The notes beneath the pieces were generated by a model, which made no database searches, had not been told where the DNA came from, and saw only the letters and a program-made list of their open reading frames with translations. From assembly GCF_020382885.2 (NCBI RefSeq), contig NC_058499.1:10215872-10279871 (forward strand): DNA of 64,000 nucleotides. Direction: 5' to 3'. Below are positions 1-11,432 of the stretch, in pieces; position 1 is the first letter of the stretch; each line of letters opens with the position of its first letter. Source of the stretch: Scatophagus argus. Taxonomy: Eukaryota; Chordata; Actinopteri; Scatophagidae. The position numbers were made by a program, and so were the translations under genes.

Positions 1-1
1 T

Positions 2-127
2 GCCGGGAGTGGGAAGAAAGACAAATCCACGGACCCCAATAAGAAAGCCTATCTGCAAAGGAAACTGGACTCTAAGCTAAAAGATATGGCATCACAGAGG
101 AAACCAAAAAAAGAGGACAGTAAATGA
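2..127 (+). CDS. C-terminal exon of an unidentified lysine-rich protein (partial)
   Basis: An open frame runs in from the window edge and ends at TGA 125-127, giving 41 residues that begin AGSGKKDKSTD and end KKEDSK. Over a third are Lys or Arg, so this is a basic, probably disordered tail. The exon start lies outside the window. A polyadenylation signal follows 48 bases after the stop, which supports a real terminal exon. I do not recognise the family. The gene converges on the minus-strand TRIM gene, whose stop is only about 175 bases away. It could equally be a chance open frame, but the stop and AATAAA arrangement makes a gene end more likely. Confidence 0.55.
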   Translation, partial: AGSGKKDKSTDPNKKAYLQRKLDSKLKDMASQRKPKKEDSK

Positions 128-174
128 TACCAAATCAGGTTTAGAAATGAACTGAAGACTTGGTCTTGAATATA

Positions 175-180
175 AATAAA
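175..180 (+). terminator. Polyadenylation signal of the first gene
   Basis: AATAAA, 48 bases downstream of the TGA of the terminal exon at 2-127. It implies a very short 3' UTR that ends before the convergent TRIM gene. Confidence 0.5.
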
Positions 181-302
181 CTATCTAAATGTTTTGAAAA
201 TGGTCTCATTTGTCTAGATAAACAGCATGTTGCAACAACTGAGCAGCTTGTAGCACCTGTAACACACACACTCACACAGAGACAAGTGTCTCCTGTATGA
301 GT

Positions 303-3300
303 CTACTCCACATCCACTGTTATTTTCAGAGGACGGATTGTCAGTGGGACAGAGTTTTTCTCCTCTTGATACAAGCCAGGGGAGAAGTAGGGGAAAATCC
401 TCTCTGTAAATCTGTCATTAAAGGTGTGTATCGTTGTCAAGTCGGCAGCATTGATGAAGACCACCTTTCCTTTGTCACAGTCCAGTTTTATGGTAATCTG
501 CTCAGGCTTCTGCTTCAATACAAGTTTGGTGCGAGGGGAGCTCTGAGCCCAGAATGAGTCTCCATTGCACAGGCCAATCACCCAGAAGCCCTCGGTGGGG
601 TTGAGGAAGACAACACTCTTCCTTTTGATCGACTCCCTGGCCACTCCGATGTACCAGTCTTTGCCTTGGCCCACCTCTACAGTCCAGCTGTGCTTTCCAG
701 ATATGAAGCCAGTGGCCCCCAACACACACACGCGGCTTGTGCAGCGTTCGGGGTTGTCGGGTAGGAGCTGCTTGTTGCTGTATCGTACACAGGTCAACTC
801 CTCAGAGAACTTTAGGTTGGACTGGGCCGTGTTTGGATCCAGAGTGATCGGAACTGAAAGTGTCAATAAAGTTTAGAAACATTCAAAAGCACTTCAAAGT
901 AAACTTTAACTTGATCCATTATCTGTTCACCCACCATATTTGACAATGTTGGCCATCTTTTTCCAAATTCCGAACTTTAGTAATCCCAGATGCTTTGCAG
1001 AGTTGATCAGGATGTCTCTGATGCACTCCGGCTCTTGAATGTTACATCTGACCCTGAAACGTGTTGAAACAAAGGAATTAAATAGAATTGCAGCATTGTC
1101 TCATGGAGTCAGTGTTGATTTTAGCAGACAGTGAGTTATGCATACCTTTTCTTTGTCCCCTTGTAGTCCTTAAGTCAGAGAAAGAAAGTGAAGAAACGCA
1201 TCTCATGAACAAAAATGTTGAGTGTACATGCACATCACTTGCAGGTGAAAGACTATTGGAAATCATCATGTATATATTAAAAAAAAGAAGCAACACCTGC
1301 ACATTAATTCCAAAAGACAAAATGATTTAAATGGACAGGGTTTAAATCCCAGCCAGATGTTTGTCAGATAAAAATGTTTGGAAAGGGTCACCCACTCATG
1401 CACCACCAAACAGAGACAGAGTACAAACATAATACAACATTATGCTTAATATTTTTTAGACATGCTTGTCCACCACTTTTATTCTAACAATGCTGATGAT
1501 CCCCTGACATTCAGTATATTCAGTATTTTCATTTATGAACAAATACCCGCAAATGCTTATTAATGCTTCAGCATAAGATGTTTTGGACGTTTTGCTATGC
1601 TTCCAACAATTTGGGGAAGGCTCTTTTCTATTCCAGCATGACTGTGTCCCAGTGCACAAAGCAAAGTCCATAAAGACATGACTGGATGAGTTTGATGTGA
1701 AAGGACTTGACTGGCTCACGCAGAGCCCTGACCTCAACCCCATCAAACACCTTTGGGATGAACAGGAACCGAGATTGCGAGCCAGACCTTTTGGTCCAAC
1801 ATCAGTACCTGACCTCACTATTGCTCTACTGCATGAATGGGCAGAAAGTCCAGACAGAAACACTCCAAAATCTTGTGGAAAGCCTTCATAGAAGAGTGGT
1901 AGCTGTTATAGCTGCAAAGCTGTCTGTGTATTTAGAAAACAATGTCGCTGAAGTCCCTGTTGGTGTAATTGTCAGGTGGCCCAATACTTTTGTCTATATA
2001 GTGTATTAACTTCATATAGTTAATGCATTACCTCTGCTCCTTAGGACTGAATCTTTGACAGTTTTACATTTTGTACAGTTGGTGTATGTATTAGGGTGTG
2101 GTGACCACTTTTAAACATTTTGACCTGAAATGTAATAAATAAATCTGTGGTTTTCATTGTCATTGCATGTGTGACACTGAGGTTTGGAGAAATGTGTAAA
2201 ATGTACCTGTAGAAAAGGTAAGTCCCTCACCGTGAGGGCCTTCTCAATATCACTGATGGTTGAAGAAAGGGTTTCAATCTGGTCCTTGATGTTTTTCAGC
2301 TTCTCCCTCATCACCTGGTTCTTAATTTCTTCTTCTTGTTTGAGCACCTTCAGCCTAGTGTTCTCCTCCTCCCGAAGGAACAGGTGTAGCTTCTCAAATT
2401 CCTCCTTGATTGATTTCTCACAGTGATAAGCTTGGTTCTGCAATGGTGAGGGAGTAGACAGTAGGCAGTAAACAAAAGGAACATACTAGTGTGTCTTTCA
2501 GCATCACACTCTGTCAAAAGTGAATGAACAAGTCACTCAGGTCAAATGATGTAACCGTGACTCGTAAAACATAATTACGAGTTGTGTGCACAACTCATGC
2601 CATATAAGGATACAATGAAAGTACCAACATTTACCTGAATGTAGTTTTGGGTCTCCTCCCAATGTTCTTTAGTCTTGTTCAGCATTCTGAGCTTCTTCCT
2701 CAAGGACTCCAGGACGGCAGAAATTTCTGCCTGAAACATTTACAGAAGAGTCATGAATTAAAAGAATTTCTTGATAATCAGCTCTGCTCAGTTTTAAGTC
2801 ATTGTCAACTGCATTTCTTTAGATTTAACTTTGGAGGTGTGTAATGACGGTCCTCTTCATTACTAATTTTCCTGGCTTTTCCTCTCTTTTTTGTGGTGTT
2901 GGACTGAATGTAGAGGAAGTGAGACGGGAAATGGAAGCATGAAATGTTTTATTGTAGTTGTGGGTATTGAAAATGTTTGGTTTAGTCATATGAGAGGCGC
3001 TTCTCAGCTGAGGTAGAATTGAAGAGACAAGAAAAACTTAGTGGGGCTAATCAAACATGTGGTCTTAGTAGTGTTACTACTTCTACAGTGATGCCTTAAA
3101 TGTGTGGCTTAATTTTACAATATTGTGTGGAAGATCACTCACATGCTGTCTTCTTTCCAGAGTGTTCAGGCAAAAAGAGTCCCTGGGAAAACTGAACACC
3201 ATTTCAAGGTTCTGGGAGATACCATATTGTTAATAGGAAAGGGGGTGACAATGTATTGTATGTTTTCTTCCCAGGTTTCTGTCACGTTATTATACAGTAG

Positions 3301-4418
3301 AATATAAACTGAGAGCATGCCGGCTGTCTGAGACAAATGTAGGGGATATGTATTTTAATTCTGTTTGTGAATTGTTGTAATGTTTGATGTTAGGGGAGGG
3401 GTATATTTCCCTATGTTTGGTAGTGGCTAAGGTCCTAATCAGTGGCAGAGTATAAAAGGCTGCCGGTATTAAGGGGGGTTGGCTGGGGGCTTGTGGGCTT
3501 GCTATCATGCTATCATGCTATCATGCTATCATGCTATCATGCTATCATGCTATCATGCTATCATGCTATCATGCTATCATGCTATCATGCTATCATGCTA
3601 TCATGCTATCAGAACCACATGCTGCCTGGGGGCTGTGGTGTTTGTTCATTGTTCTGCTGTTATGTCTTTGTGTGGGTGAAATAAACACCTGGTTGGTCAG
3701 CACCTAACCTTTGCCTCAAGCCTCTTGTTTTAAGTTCATCCACTACACGGTCCATCCTAACCAGGTGTCAGCCTGGACTGTGGGAAATTGTGATGAAATC
3801 TGCCATTATTTTGATTTGTCTTCTACTGACTGAGAAAACAATTAAAGTAATCATTAGTTGCAGCCCCCCTCTTCACCTTAAACTACAGCCACAGAAGCAG
3901 ACCACGAATCTTTGTTCTCACTGATAACACAATGAATTCTGCGTTTCGTTTGTTGGAATGTATGTGCAGGAAATCCCTTTGTTATTTACCAGTTTCTATT
4001 TTTACTCTACCTTTTTCTGTTGGGCCGCTTCCTCGACTGGGTAGCACTCGTGAACTTTATGATGTTTTGATGTTTGGCAGACGAGGCAGATGGGCTCTTC
4101 GTCGTTCTGGCAAAAAATCTTCAGCTTTTCCTTGTGAATACAACAAACTTCTTGATTCCCGCCGGTCCTTCGCTCCTGATGCTTGTCGGCAGCTATCTTT
4201 AGGGCCAGATTGATAGGAGGCCTCTCGACGACAGACGTGGTGCGACACACAGGACATTCTCGACATCCTCTCCATTCCCAGAACTTCTGTAAACAAACTC
4301 TGCAAATATTGTGGCCACATTTTAGAAGAACAGGAAGACAGTAAATGTCAGAGCATTGAGGACAAAGTAAGTCCTTTTCAGACAGTGAGCTTGTCTCTGC
4401 CATCTGGCTTGAAGTCAT
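303..4418 (-). CDS. TRIM-family E3 ubiquitin ligase (RING, B-box, coiled coil, PRY-SPRY)
   Basis: Six coding exons read on the minus strand: 4011-4418, 2635-2730, 2207-2437, 1146-1168 (23 bp), 935-1053 and 303-853. All have GT-AG borders and the phases agree, giving 475 residues. The 96/231/23/119-bp exon series is typical of class IV TRIM genes. The RING is C3HC4 (C19, C22, C34, H36, C39, C42, C55, C58). A B-box2 lies at about 92-127, a coiled coil at about 137-245 (KEEFEKLHLFLREEEN), and PRY-SPRY at 293-475 (ITLDPNTA, then GKHSWTVEVGQGKDWYIGVA). By family it should transfer ubiquitin through the RING and bind targets through SPRY, often in innate immunity, but the target cannot be read from sequence. 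The start is the ATG at 4418; MAETSS at 4403 is an alternative. TRIM genes expand greatly in fish, so I give no symbol. Its largest intron holds a tandem repeat in a possible LTR, and another holds a Tc1 relic. Confidence 0.92.
1570..2006 (+). mobile_element. Truncated Tc1/mariner transposon, 3' part with dead transposase end
   Basis: The + strand frame contains SPDLNPIKHLWDE followed by LRARPFGPTSVPDL, the C-terminal DDE-region signature of Tc1-like transposases (usual form SPDLNPIE..W). The right end, CCAATACTTTTGTCTATATAGTG, resembles a Tc1-type terminal repeat. The third catalytic acid (E in NPIE) is K here, and the frame changes near 1860, so the element is inactive. No matching left terminus is visible. 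The left boundary is an estimate, based on Tc1-like DNA resuming at about 1570. It lies in a TRIM intron, antisense to the gene. Confidence 0.75.
3282..3772 (+). mobile_element. Possible solo LTR of a retrotransposon
   Basis: The segment starts TGTCACG and ends GTGTCA. It holds a TATA-like box (TATAAAAG, about 3451), then an 8-bp tandem array, then AATAAA at about 3680, in the order expected for U3-R-U5. The inside looks unlike the flanking AT-rich intron. I see no target-site duplication, no primer-binding site and no second LTR. An unrelated promoter-like repeat or low-complexity insertion is possible. Confidence 0.35.
3501..3611 (+). repeat. 8-bp tandem repeat (GCTATCAT)n, about 14 copies
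   Basis: Near-perfect head-to-tail copies of GCTATCAT fill 111 bases with no visible interruptions. Because 8 is not a multiple of 3, every + frame is open and repeats the octapeptide HAIMLSCY. These ORFs are artefacts. The near-perfect identity suggests recent slippage and likely length polymorphism. Confidence 0.97.
3811..3868. repeat. Fragment of dispersed repeat with GCTGCAACTAAT terminus
   Basis: The reverse complement of the right edge begins GCTGCAACTAATGATTA, the same terminus found on a repeat at about 51150-51345. It is a degraded end of that interspersed family. Confidence 0.45.
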
Positions 4419-6666
4419 CCTGTAAAGTGAGACTTCTTCCTGCTCTTCAGGTGTTGCAACCTCATGCGGTAAAATCCTGAATGCTCGACTGAAACCTCTG
4501 TAAATGCTGGCAAACAAGTACAACTGGTTAAATACGCCACATACTGTATGTTAAAAATAAACATGTCATCTTTAACTCACGACAGCAGACAGTTGTTACT
4601 TTCAGGGTTGAAAATAGTGACAAATAATTTAAAAACACTTAAAATTCACTTTCAGTGTTCTTTATTTTCCATGATGAAATATTTCCATATGTGAGTACCA
4701 CAGTCTGACTCAATGCATAAATATATCAACAATGCATTATTTAGTCAGACTGTAAATCATTAAAATCATGGTTATACCAACATGACGTCTAGAAAAACAT
4801 AACAATTCTACAAGTATTTAAATGTTGTGTTATTACTGCATTAATCCTCTGAGGAAGGCAAAGCGTAGAGGCAAAAACAGAGGTAGTTTAAACCATTAAT
4901 GAGTGGCTGTACTGTGAGTAAAAACTTATTTAAACCCCACAACCAAGAATAAAAAGTGTAGATAATATCTACTGTTTTACAAGCGTTTTACATTGACTGT
5001 ACTACAGGTAAACAGACAGAGAATCAACATTATTTTGGCTGCAGGGACCTCAAACGACAACCAGGAGCTCATCAGAAGTGAGGTCACAATGAGAAACATA
5101 AGTGCTTGTGCAGTAAAAGTAAATGTGTTGGTCTCTCCCTCTCGTCTCGTGAAGTCAACCTACTCACATGGTGTATGGAGAGAGAAAATACTTCATATTT
5201 TAAAGCTGCAGTACTGTGTGTGTATTCCTCAAGTCTGACGCTTTTACTATAAAGGGTGAATCGTAATTTATTTTGTCCTGTTCTGACCGCACAATTGAAC
5301 TTCTAAATGCTTTAAAAGAGCACTTCTGTAAATGACAGATATTGTCTTTCTGAAAACAAATTTAGTGGAGGGAACAGGGAGTTTTTTTGTGCCACAATGA
5401 CTTTGATGAATAGGGCTTTTTTTTTCTTTCCAAATCACAATACATATAAAATGATGCAAACAAATACGTAAGGAATATGAATGATAAAATCCATTGAATA
5501 TTAAGAAATACAGTAATAAACAATTCTGAAATAAGTAAATACACAGTTTTCATGGATACACAATCTAATGTAATCCAACTTTGTTGCCTGGCATTGTGAA
5601 TAAAACATGCAACATGTGATAGCTCAGTTTTTTGGGCACCGTCTTAGCAAGTAAATAATCTCCAGCTGACCGCTGAGATTTGACCAGTTAATATTTACAT
5701 ATGACTACAAATATGAAAACACTACATTAAACCAAACTGTATCTCCTCTAAATAATTATTTGACAAGCATGTGATTGGTCAAAGAAGATCCTTTCCCAAT
5801 AGGTTTCCTCCTCATCAGTATTATGTTGATGTCAAACGTAAGAGTAAAACATTCCCAGAAATGGACAGAAAAGGAATTTCTATGAACACAATGTGTGTTG
5901 ATCCTGCTCCTGTAAGGAAAAACAGCTGCATGTACCTGTTTTGTAAAGACATACTAGTTTTTGAATGGTTAAGAGATTTTAGTTCATTTTTAGGTTTAAC
6001 GAAACACTTCAAATAAATCAAACTCTCAAAACAAAATAACATAATAGATCCAGAATAGTATGTACATGAAAACAATAATAAATATACCATGTATGAAATC
6101 AGGTAAATTCAGAAATGGCTCTGCGTTCTGATTTAAAAAAATAAAATAAAATCAGAAAACGGTTGAGTAAAGAACAAGTTGATAAGCGGATTGTGTAAAA
6201 GACAACAGAGACCGTGACTACAATCACTGACATGTCACTGAAGATTATTCCTTCTTGATTTTAATAAACAATTCTAATGCAGAAAATAGCAAATAAATGC
6301 TCTTTGGACGGTCCATGTTCCTCTAGATTTATACTCTGCAACAAACAGCCAGCGTCAGAGACAATGTAGGTTGTTTCTTCTTCAGCTTATATTTAAATGT
6401 AACACCATCAGGTATACCTCCTCGGTCAGCTGTGACTCACAGACTCGTGTCTGTCAATAAGGCGGATGTCTCGACTGTGTCCTCAGAGTGGCGTTATGCG
6501 TCGCTCTGGGTTCAGTTCGGCAATCCTCTGCGCAGAGCTGTGAACTATTACTCCTCAAACATCTTCAGCACATCCCGAGGCTGCCTGCTTCCCTCAGATC
6601 AGTCAGGAGCCTGCGAGGCTTCACACTGTGTCTGCAAATCCAACGCAACCCAACACAGTCTCACAA
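4419..6666. other. Intergenic between TRIM gene and rapsn; no gene seen
   Basis: AT-rich, with no exon carrying both splice sites and a recognisable peptide. On the minus strand it must contain the rapsn 3' UTR (from 6666 downward) and the TRIM 5' end. A possible acceptor at about 4492-4500 (CCAGCATTTACAG on the minus strand) would put the TRIM 5' UTR junction about 75 bases before the start codon. Confidence 0.5.
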
Positions 6667-9600
6667 TCACACAAATCCAGGCTTCATGGAGGACTTGAAA
6701 CATTTAGGACAACCCTTTGTCCCATTTGTCTGCAGACACCTGAAAGGAGAAAAGAGCCGAGTGTCAACAGCTTCATCTGTCTGCCTTTCAACACGTTAAA
6801 ATAAATAATACACATATTACAGTATGAAACCAGATTTGAAAAACCTAAACTGTACTGAACGCTGTGAGTTAATTCTATTTCATTTCTTTAAGAGCGAAGG
6901 TTATGTATGAAGAACATCAAAATGAAAAAAAAATCACACGCAATAGTTTATCTCTCAAAGTGTCAAAAACAATAAAAGGCCATAACACACTGAAGCAGAA
7001 CACCCACTTGAGATGGAAAATGTGGGAACAGGGTAAGGCCTGCAGTTTTTGGTCCCTGTCCCCGATGGACTCTCCACACATGCCGCAGTAGAGCTCCAGC
7101 TCCTCGACACACTGCAGGAACTTCACCACCTGCTCCCTGAGCTCGTCCTGCTGCCCCCGGCTTCGATAAATCCCTTCACACAGGCAGTGCACCTTCAGGG
7201 TACACAGCTGATAGATAAGATAATATGAGGAAGAGACTGTCAGTGTGACACGTAGTGACAGCGACAACAGTTGTGCTTGCACTTCCTTTTTCTCAAGACC
7301 ACAAGTTAATTGCTTTGTTACAGTATCTCATTATAGGAGGTTAATTTATCAAGATAAATTAAAACAAAGGACTGATTTCTTGAGTTTATTGTGAGAAAGC
7401 AACTTTATAAGATTTAGAAGAGTGGACCATGACATAGTGAAAGTGTTTTCCATATGTTGTAAGAATGTTTTCCTGATGATTTAATAAGACGGTATTTACA
7501 TTGTGGCTAATTATTCGAAGGGGAAGGTGGATTCATTGGGGATGTTTCCACTTTTTACAATGACAAACTTGTGGGGAGCAGCTGGTTTGAGTGTTTGCTG
7601 TGTCATGTGTGTAAAGTTTGTAAAGTGATGGATGCACCAACAGTGGTGGATGTTTGAAAGATTTATTAAAGCATAAGACTGAGGATAAGTCTGTGATGTT
7701 GATCAATAATGGCTACTCTTTGATCTGATACTTTCTGATACAACTGTTGACTACACATCCAGACGTGGCTCTCCTGATCTCTGATTAGCCTAAAAGTAAT
7801 AAGATAAAATGACTATCTCACTTTATCGAGATAACAAGATAAACTAGCCTGTTATCACAGAAAACCAAGCTTTGTTATTTCACAGTAATTAACTTGTGAT
7901 CTTGTCATTAATAAAATAGCTACAAATACAACCATTAGTAGCAAATAATGATTATTTTCATTATTGATTACTGTGACTCATCTCATTTAATTTATAAAAT
8001 GTGAAAATGCCATTTTAATTTTCCAAATTTGAAAACAGAACAATCAGACACCCAAAGATATTACTGCACTACAACACTTACCTTGTTTCCTACTCCATCT
8101 GCCAGTTCCTGCGCTCGCTGCAAAGAGTCAAGAGCCTGGAAAATAAACAGCGAGGCTCATAATTCCTACCTAAAACAATATTAAGTCGGTCATATTTTGC
8201 AGGTGAGATTTATATGTGATTATAAGTACCTTGTCAAACTCTTTCTGCACAAGCCAGCACTTTGCGACCCCCAGGTAGACGTGCGTTTGTCCAAGACGAT
8301 TTCCGATCTCAGTCATGATACCCAGTGCAGACTCGTAGCGAGGGAATGCTTTCTGGAAAGGAAATCCCAAGATGAAGCAGTAAGAAAGCACAAAAATACT
8401 TAAAGCAAAGATAAAATCTAAAACCCAACATGTCGGCACAAACGGTGGCAACTTACATCAACGTCACGCCTGCAGCGGTGTATGTCCGCGAAGTTTAGTA
8501 AGCACAGAGCCTGCAGGGGACGGTCGCCATGTTGCAGAGCGATCTTCATAGATTCCTGTTGGAGTGCGAGACAGAGTCTTTTAGAGGAGGGAGGAGTGTG
8601 TCTGACCTCCTCACCTGTGATACCAAAGCTCTGCTGGGAAAGTATGGAAAATCATTTTGGAGCATTTGGAAATGGGATTTTACAGTTGGTACTAGTTAGT
8701 CAGATTTAATATCAGTAAATAAAATCACACTTAATAACAGTATTAAACTACACATTACCACTTGATTTTCTTTATACATTAAGTTTTATTATGGATACAA
8801 ATATTTTAACGGGTGAAAACAAAAATGGACAAGAATCCTGAAACTGACAGCTGTATTTCATTAAAATATGTTTAGAAATGACATTATTTCATTTTGCAGT
8901 TTCAGTATTTTCAGATAAAGCAGACTGAGAGGTGATGCAGAACGTGAGACGTTCACCTTTACGTCCCCTCTTGTACTCTGGTATTCTACGTATGACAAGA
9001 TGTGTAAATTGTTTATCTAAATGCATTTGGCAAATAAATCTGAAGTGCATCCTGCTGTCTTGTTACTATACTTTTACACTCCAAGGCAACGACATCAAGT
9101 TATTTTTCACCCTCGGTACATAATTAGAACACAGTGAAGACTAAAGCCACCCTCTTCATTAACACTTTCAACCAGCGCCTCTGTGAGCATATTTTTGTCG
9201 AGGTCTAAGGCCTGGCACTCCAGGACAACTGGTGCTTGCACCTGTCCACAGGACAACATCTACTGTATCTGCAGTTCTGACACCAGAACGGCCAAAGGCA
9301 TCAGGGGACGAGTATTTTGTGAGGAAACAAAAACTGTGACATTCTCCACAGTGTTGTGTAAGTTTGTCTTTGAGGGATGAATCTCTGAGGACGGGAATCA
9401 TGTGTTGGTTATAAAACAATACCTCACAGCATTCCATGGCGTCTGGCAGACGCTCCAGTTTCCTGTAGGCGACAGACATGTGGTACTGGCTCATGGCTCG
9501 ATACTTGAGGCTCCAGCCCTTGCCGTAGTCGTTGACAAGCTCAGCTGCTTTGCAGGGGAAGAACAGGGCCTTCTCGTAGTCCTGTTGTCAGAGGTTATTG

Positions 9601-11432
9601 AGAAGTTAGACCTCTGATGACCAATTATTGACAACAAATGGCAGCATCTTAATCAAAAATCCTACATTCTCTTTGTAATTCAAACAAAGAATTTATTAGA
9701 AAATAACTGCTTTGTGTGCCTCTCCACGTCTTATTAACGGACATGCTGTATGTTTTCTGTCGTAATATATTGTGACATATAAGTGCATTCTTCAAAAGCT
9801 ATTTCACCGCAATCCCACTGAAACCAATCCTCCCCTGGGAAGCCAAAGGATTACTCTTACAAATCTCTGATGTCAAGGGTACTACAGAACCCCCCCTCCC
9901 CTCTCCAGCCAGCCAACTCACTCAGCCCTTGTTTTACAACACCCAGCACCACATGAACTAACCATTGATGATGTATGCTTGGATGCCCTGCACTATTATC
10001 ATACTCTGCAAATACACTGGCAGCATCAGTATTGTTTGCATGCGCAATCCAATGAACGTTCTGACCAAATTAAACACCTGACAAGTGTGCAATGATCACA
10101 CTACTCACTACTCAGAAATGTCACACTCCTTTTCTCATGCAAAAAGGTGTGCTGGCACAGACTTGGGTGTAGTATTTGCAGTGCAGCACACGCTAAAATG
10201 ATAAAAATCAGGTTACATCTTGATAAGAAGTACCTTAAGCTGGACATAGATGTTTCCCAGACTGCAGCAGACTCTGCACTCCAGCATCTTGTCATCGTTG
10301 TTGTGTGCGTAGCGCAGGGCCTTCTCGTAGCTCTCCAGAGCTTTCTGGAAGACGCTGAGGCCCAGGAAGGCATTGCCCATGCTAAGACACACCTGGCCGT
10401 TGAGCTGCAGGCTGACGGTGGTACCCTGCATGTTTAAGCAGGTCTTACAGTAGGACACCGTTTTGTGGAAGTCGCACAGCTTCTCGTTGCTGCGTGCCAA
10501 GTTCAAGTAGCCCTCTGTCAGGTAGTCTGGGTCCTCCATCTCTCTGGCTGTGTCTATTTGATCTAGAGCATACTGCAAAGAGAGTTTAAGGTGATGGAAA
10601 ACTTGCAGGAAACATTTTAATAACAAGACGGGTGTTATGTCTTAAATTGGAACAGATGCTGGATAACATTGATATGATTCATTTATTGAAAGATATGAGG
10701 CCTCTAGTTTTTAAAAGTCCTCATTAAAGCTGTGTAAAACAGAGTAGGTGCTGCTTGAGTAAGGATGATTATGTCAACAAGACACCCCACACCGATACTC
10801 AGGTTGCAGGGCACTTATTTACTCTGCATCGTGCGGAAGCCACAAATTAACCCATGCTTCTCAAGATCACTGTAAATGGGAACCGAGGAGATGACCTTTG
10901 ACCTCTTTCAGTTCAATTATAACTGTGCAAATGTGGAAATACTGTTGCAGCATGAACAGACCTGATGATATATAAAATTGATGCGATATACAGTGACACA
11001 CACACACACACACACAAAACTGTTGGTTGCATAACACAAAATATGATGGCACAGTATTAAAAACATGGGAAATGTCTTCAATTATCACAACCAAATGACA
11101 ACACAGCTATTTAAAGTTGGAAAATGAAACACATATTTCTCCCAAATTAGATCTTAACAGAAAGCTTACACTCATCATCATCATCATCCTCATCATGATT
11201 ATGTTGTTTGTTTAACTCAGTTGTCCTCCAGGAGGCTTACCTTGAGCATATCTTTATATTTTCCCATTTCTGAGTGAGCCGTGATCAGGCAACCCAACAC
11301 CCGAAACTTTCCTCCAGGATCTGAGGTTTTCTCCAGCACTTTCGTCCAGACATGCAGGGCTTTGTCTGTCTGATTGGACTGATACAACCTCAGGCCCTTC
11401 TCTATCTGCTGCTTGGTTTGGTCCTGGCCCAT
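6667..11432 (-). CDS. rapsn: Rapsyn, 43-kDa acetylcholine-receptor-associated protein of the synapse
   Basis: Eight minus-strand exons: 11241-11432, 10234-10572, 9423-9581, 8457-8555, 8230-8352, 8082-8135, 7008-7207 and 6667-6739. Phases agree and encode 412 residues, the length of human rapsyn. Rapsyn clusters nicotinic acetylcholine receptors under the neuromuscular postsynaptic membrane. The N-terminus MGQDQTKQ carries the myristoylation glycine. TPR repeats follow over about residues 6-320 (for example [12 protein letters not shown]-type and [12 protein letters not shown] helices), then a C-terminal RING-H2 starting C363-G-M-C and ending CPKC near the C-terminus (last residues KPGFV). The RING cysteines are split by the last intron (HLK/CLQ). 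An ATG at 11522 lies in frame 30 codons upstream with no stop between; I chose 11432 because myristoylation requires MG. rapsn is next to kbtbd4, as on human 11p11.2. Confidence 0.97.
7935..8060. repeat. Degraded copy of dispersed TAAT-rich repeat (rapsn intron)
   Basis: Contains AATGATTATTTTCATTATTGATTA, TTTATAAAATGTGAAAATG and CACCCAAAGATATT, phrases shared in the same order with other copies in this window (31185-31280, 51765-52010). It is an old non-autonomous element. Ends are approximate. Confidence 0.5.
10996..11016. repeat. (AC)n microsatellite in rapsn intron 1
   Basis: About ten uninterrupted AC units. Confidence 0.95.

Noticed and set aside
3442-3707. Three overlapping + strand frames repeating HAIMLSCY
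   Set aside because: They come from an 8-bp tandem repeat that keeps all three frames open; not genes.
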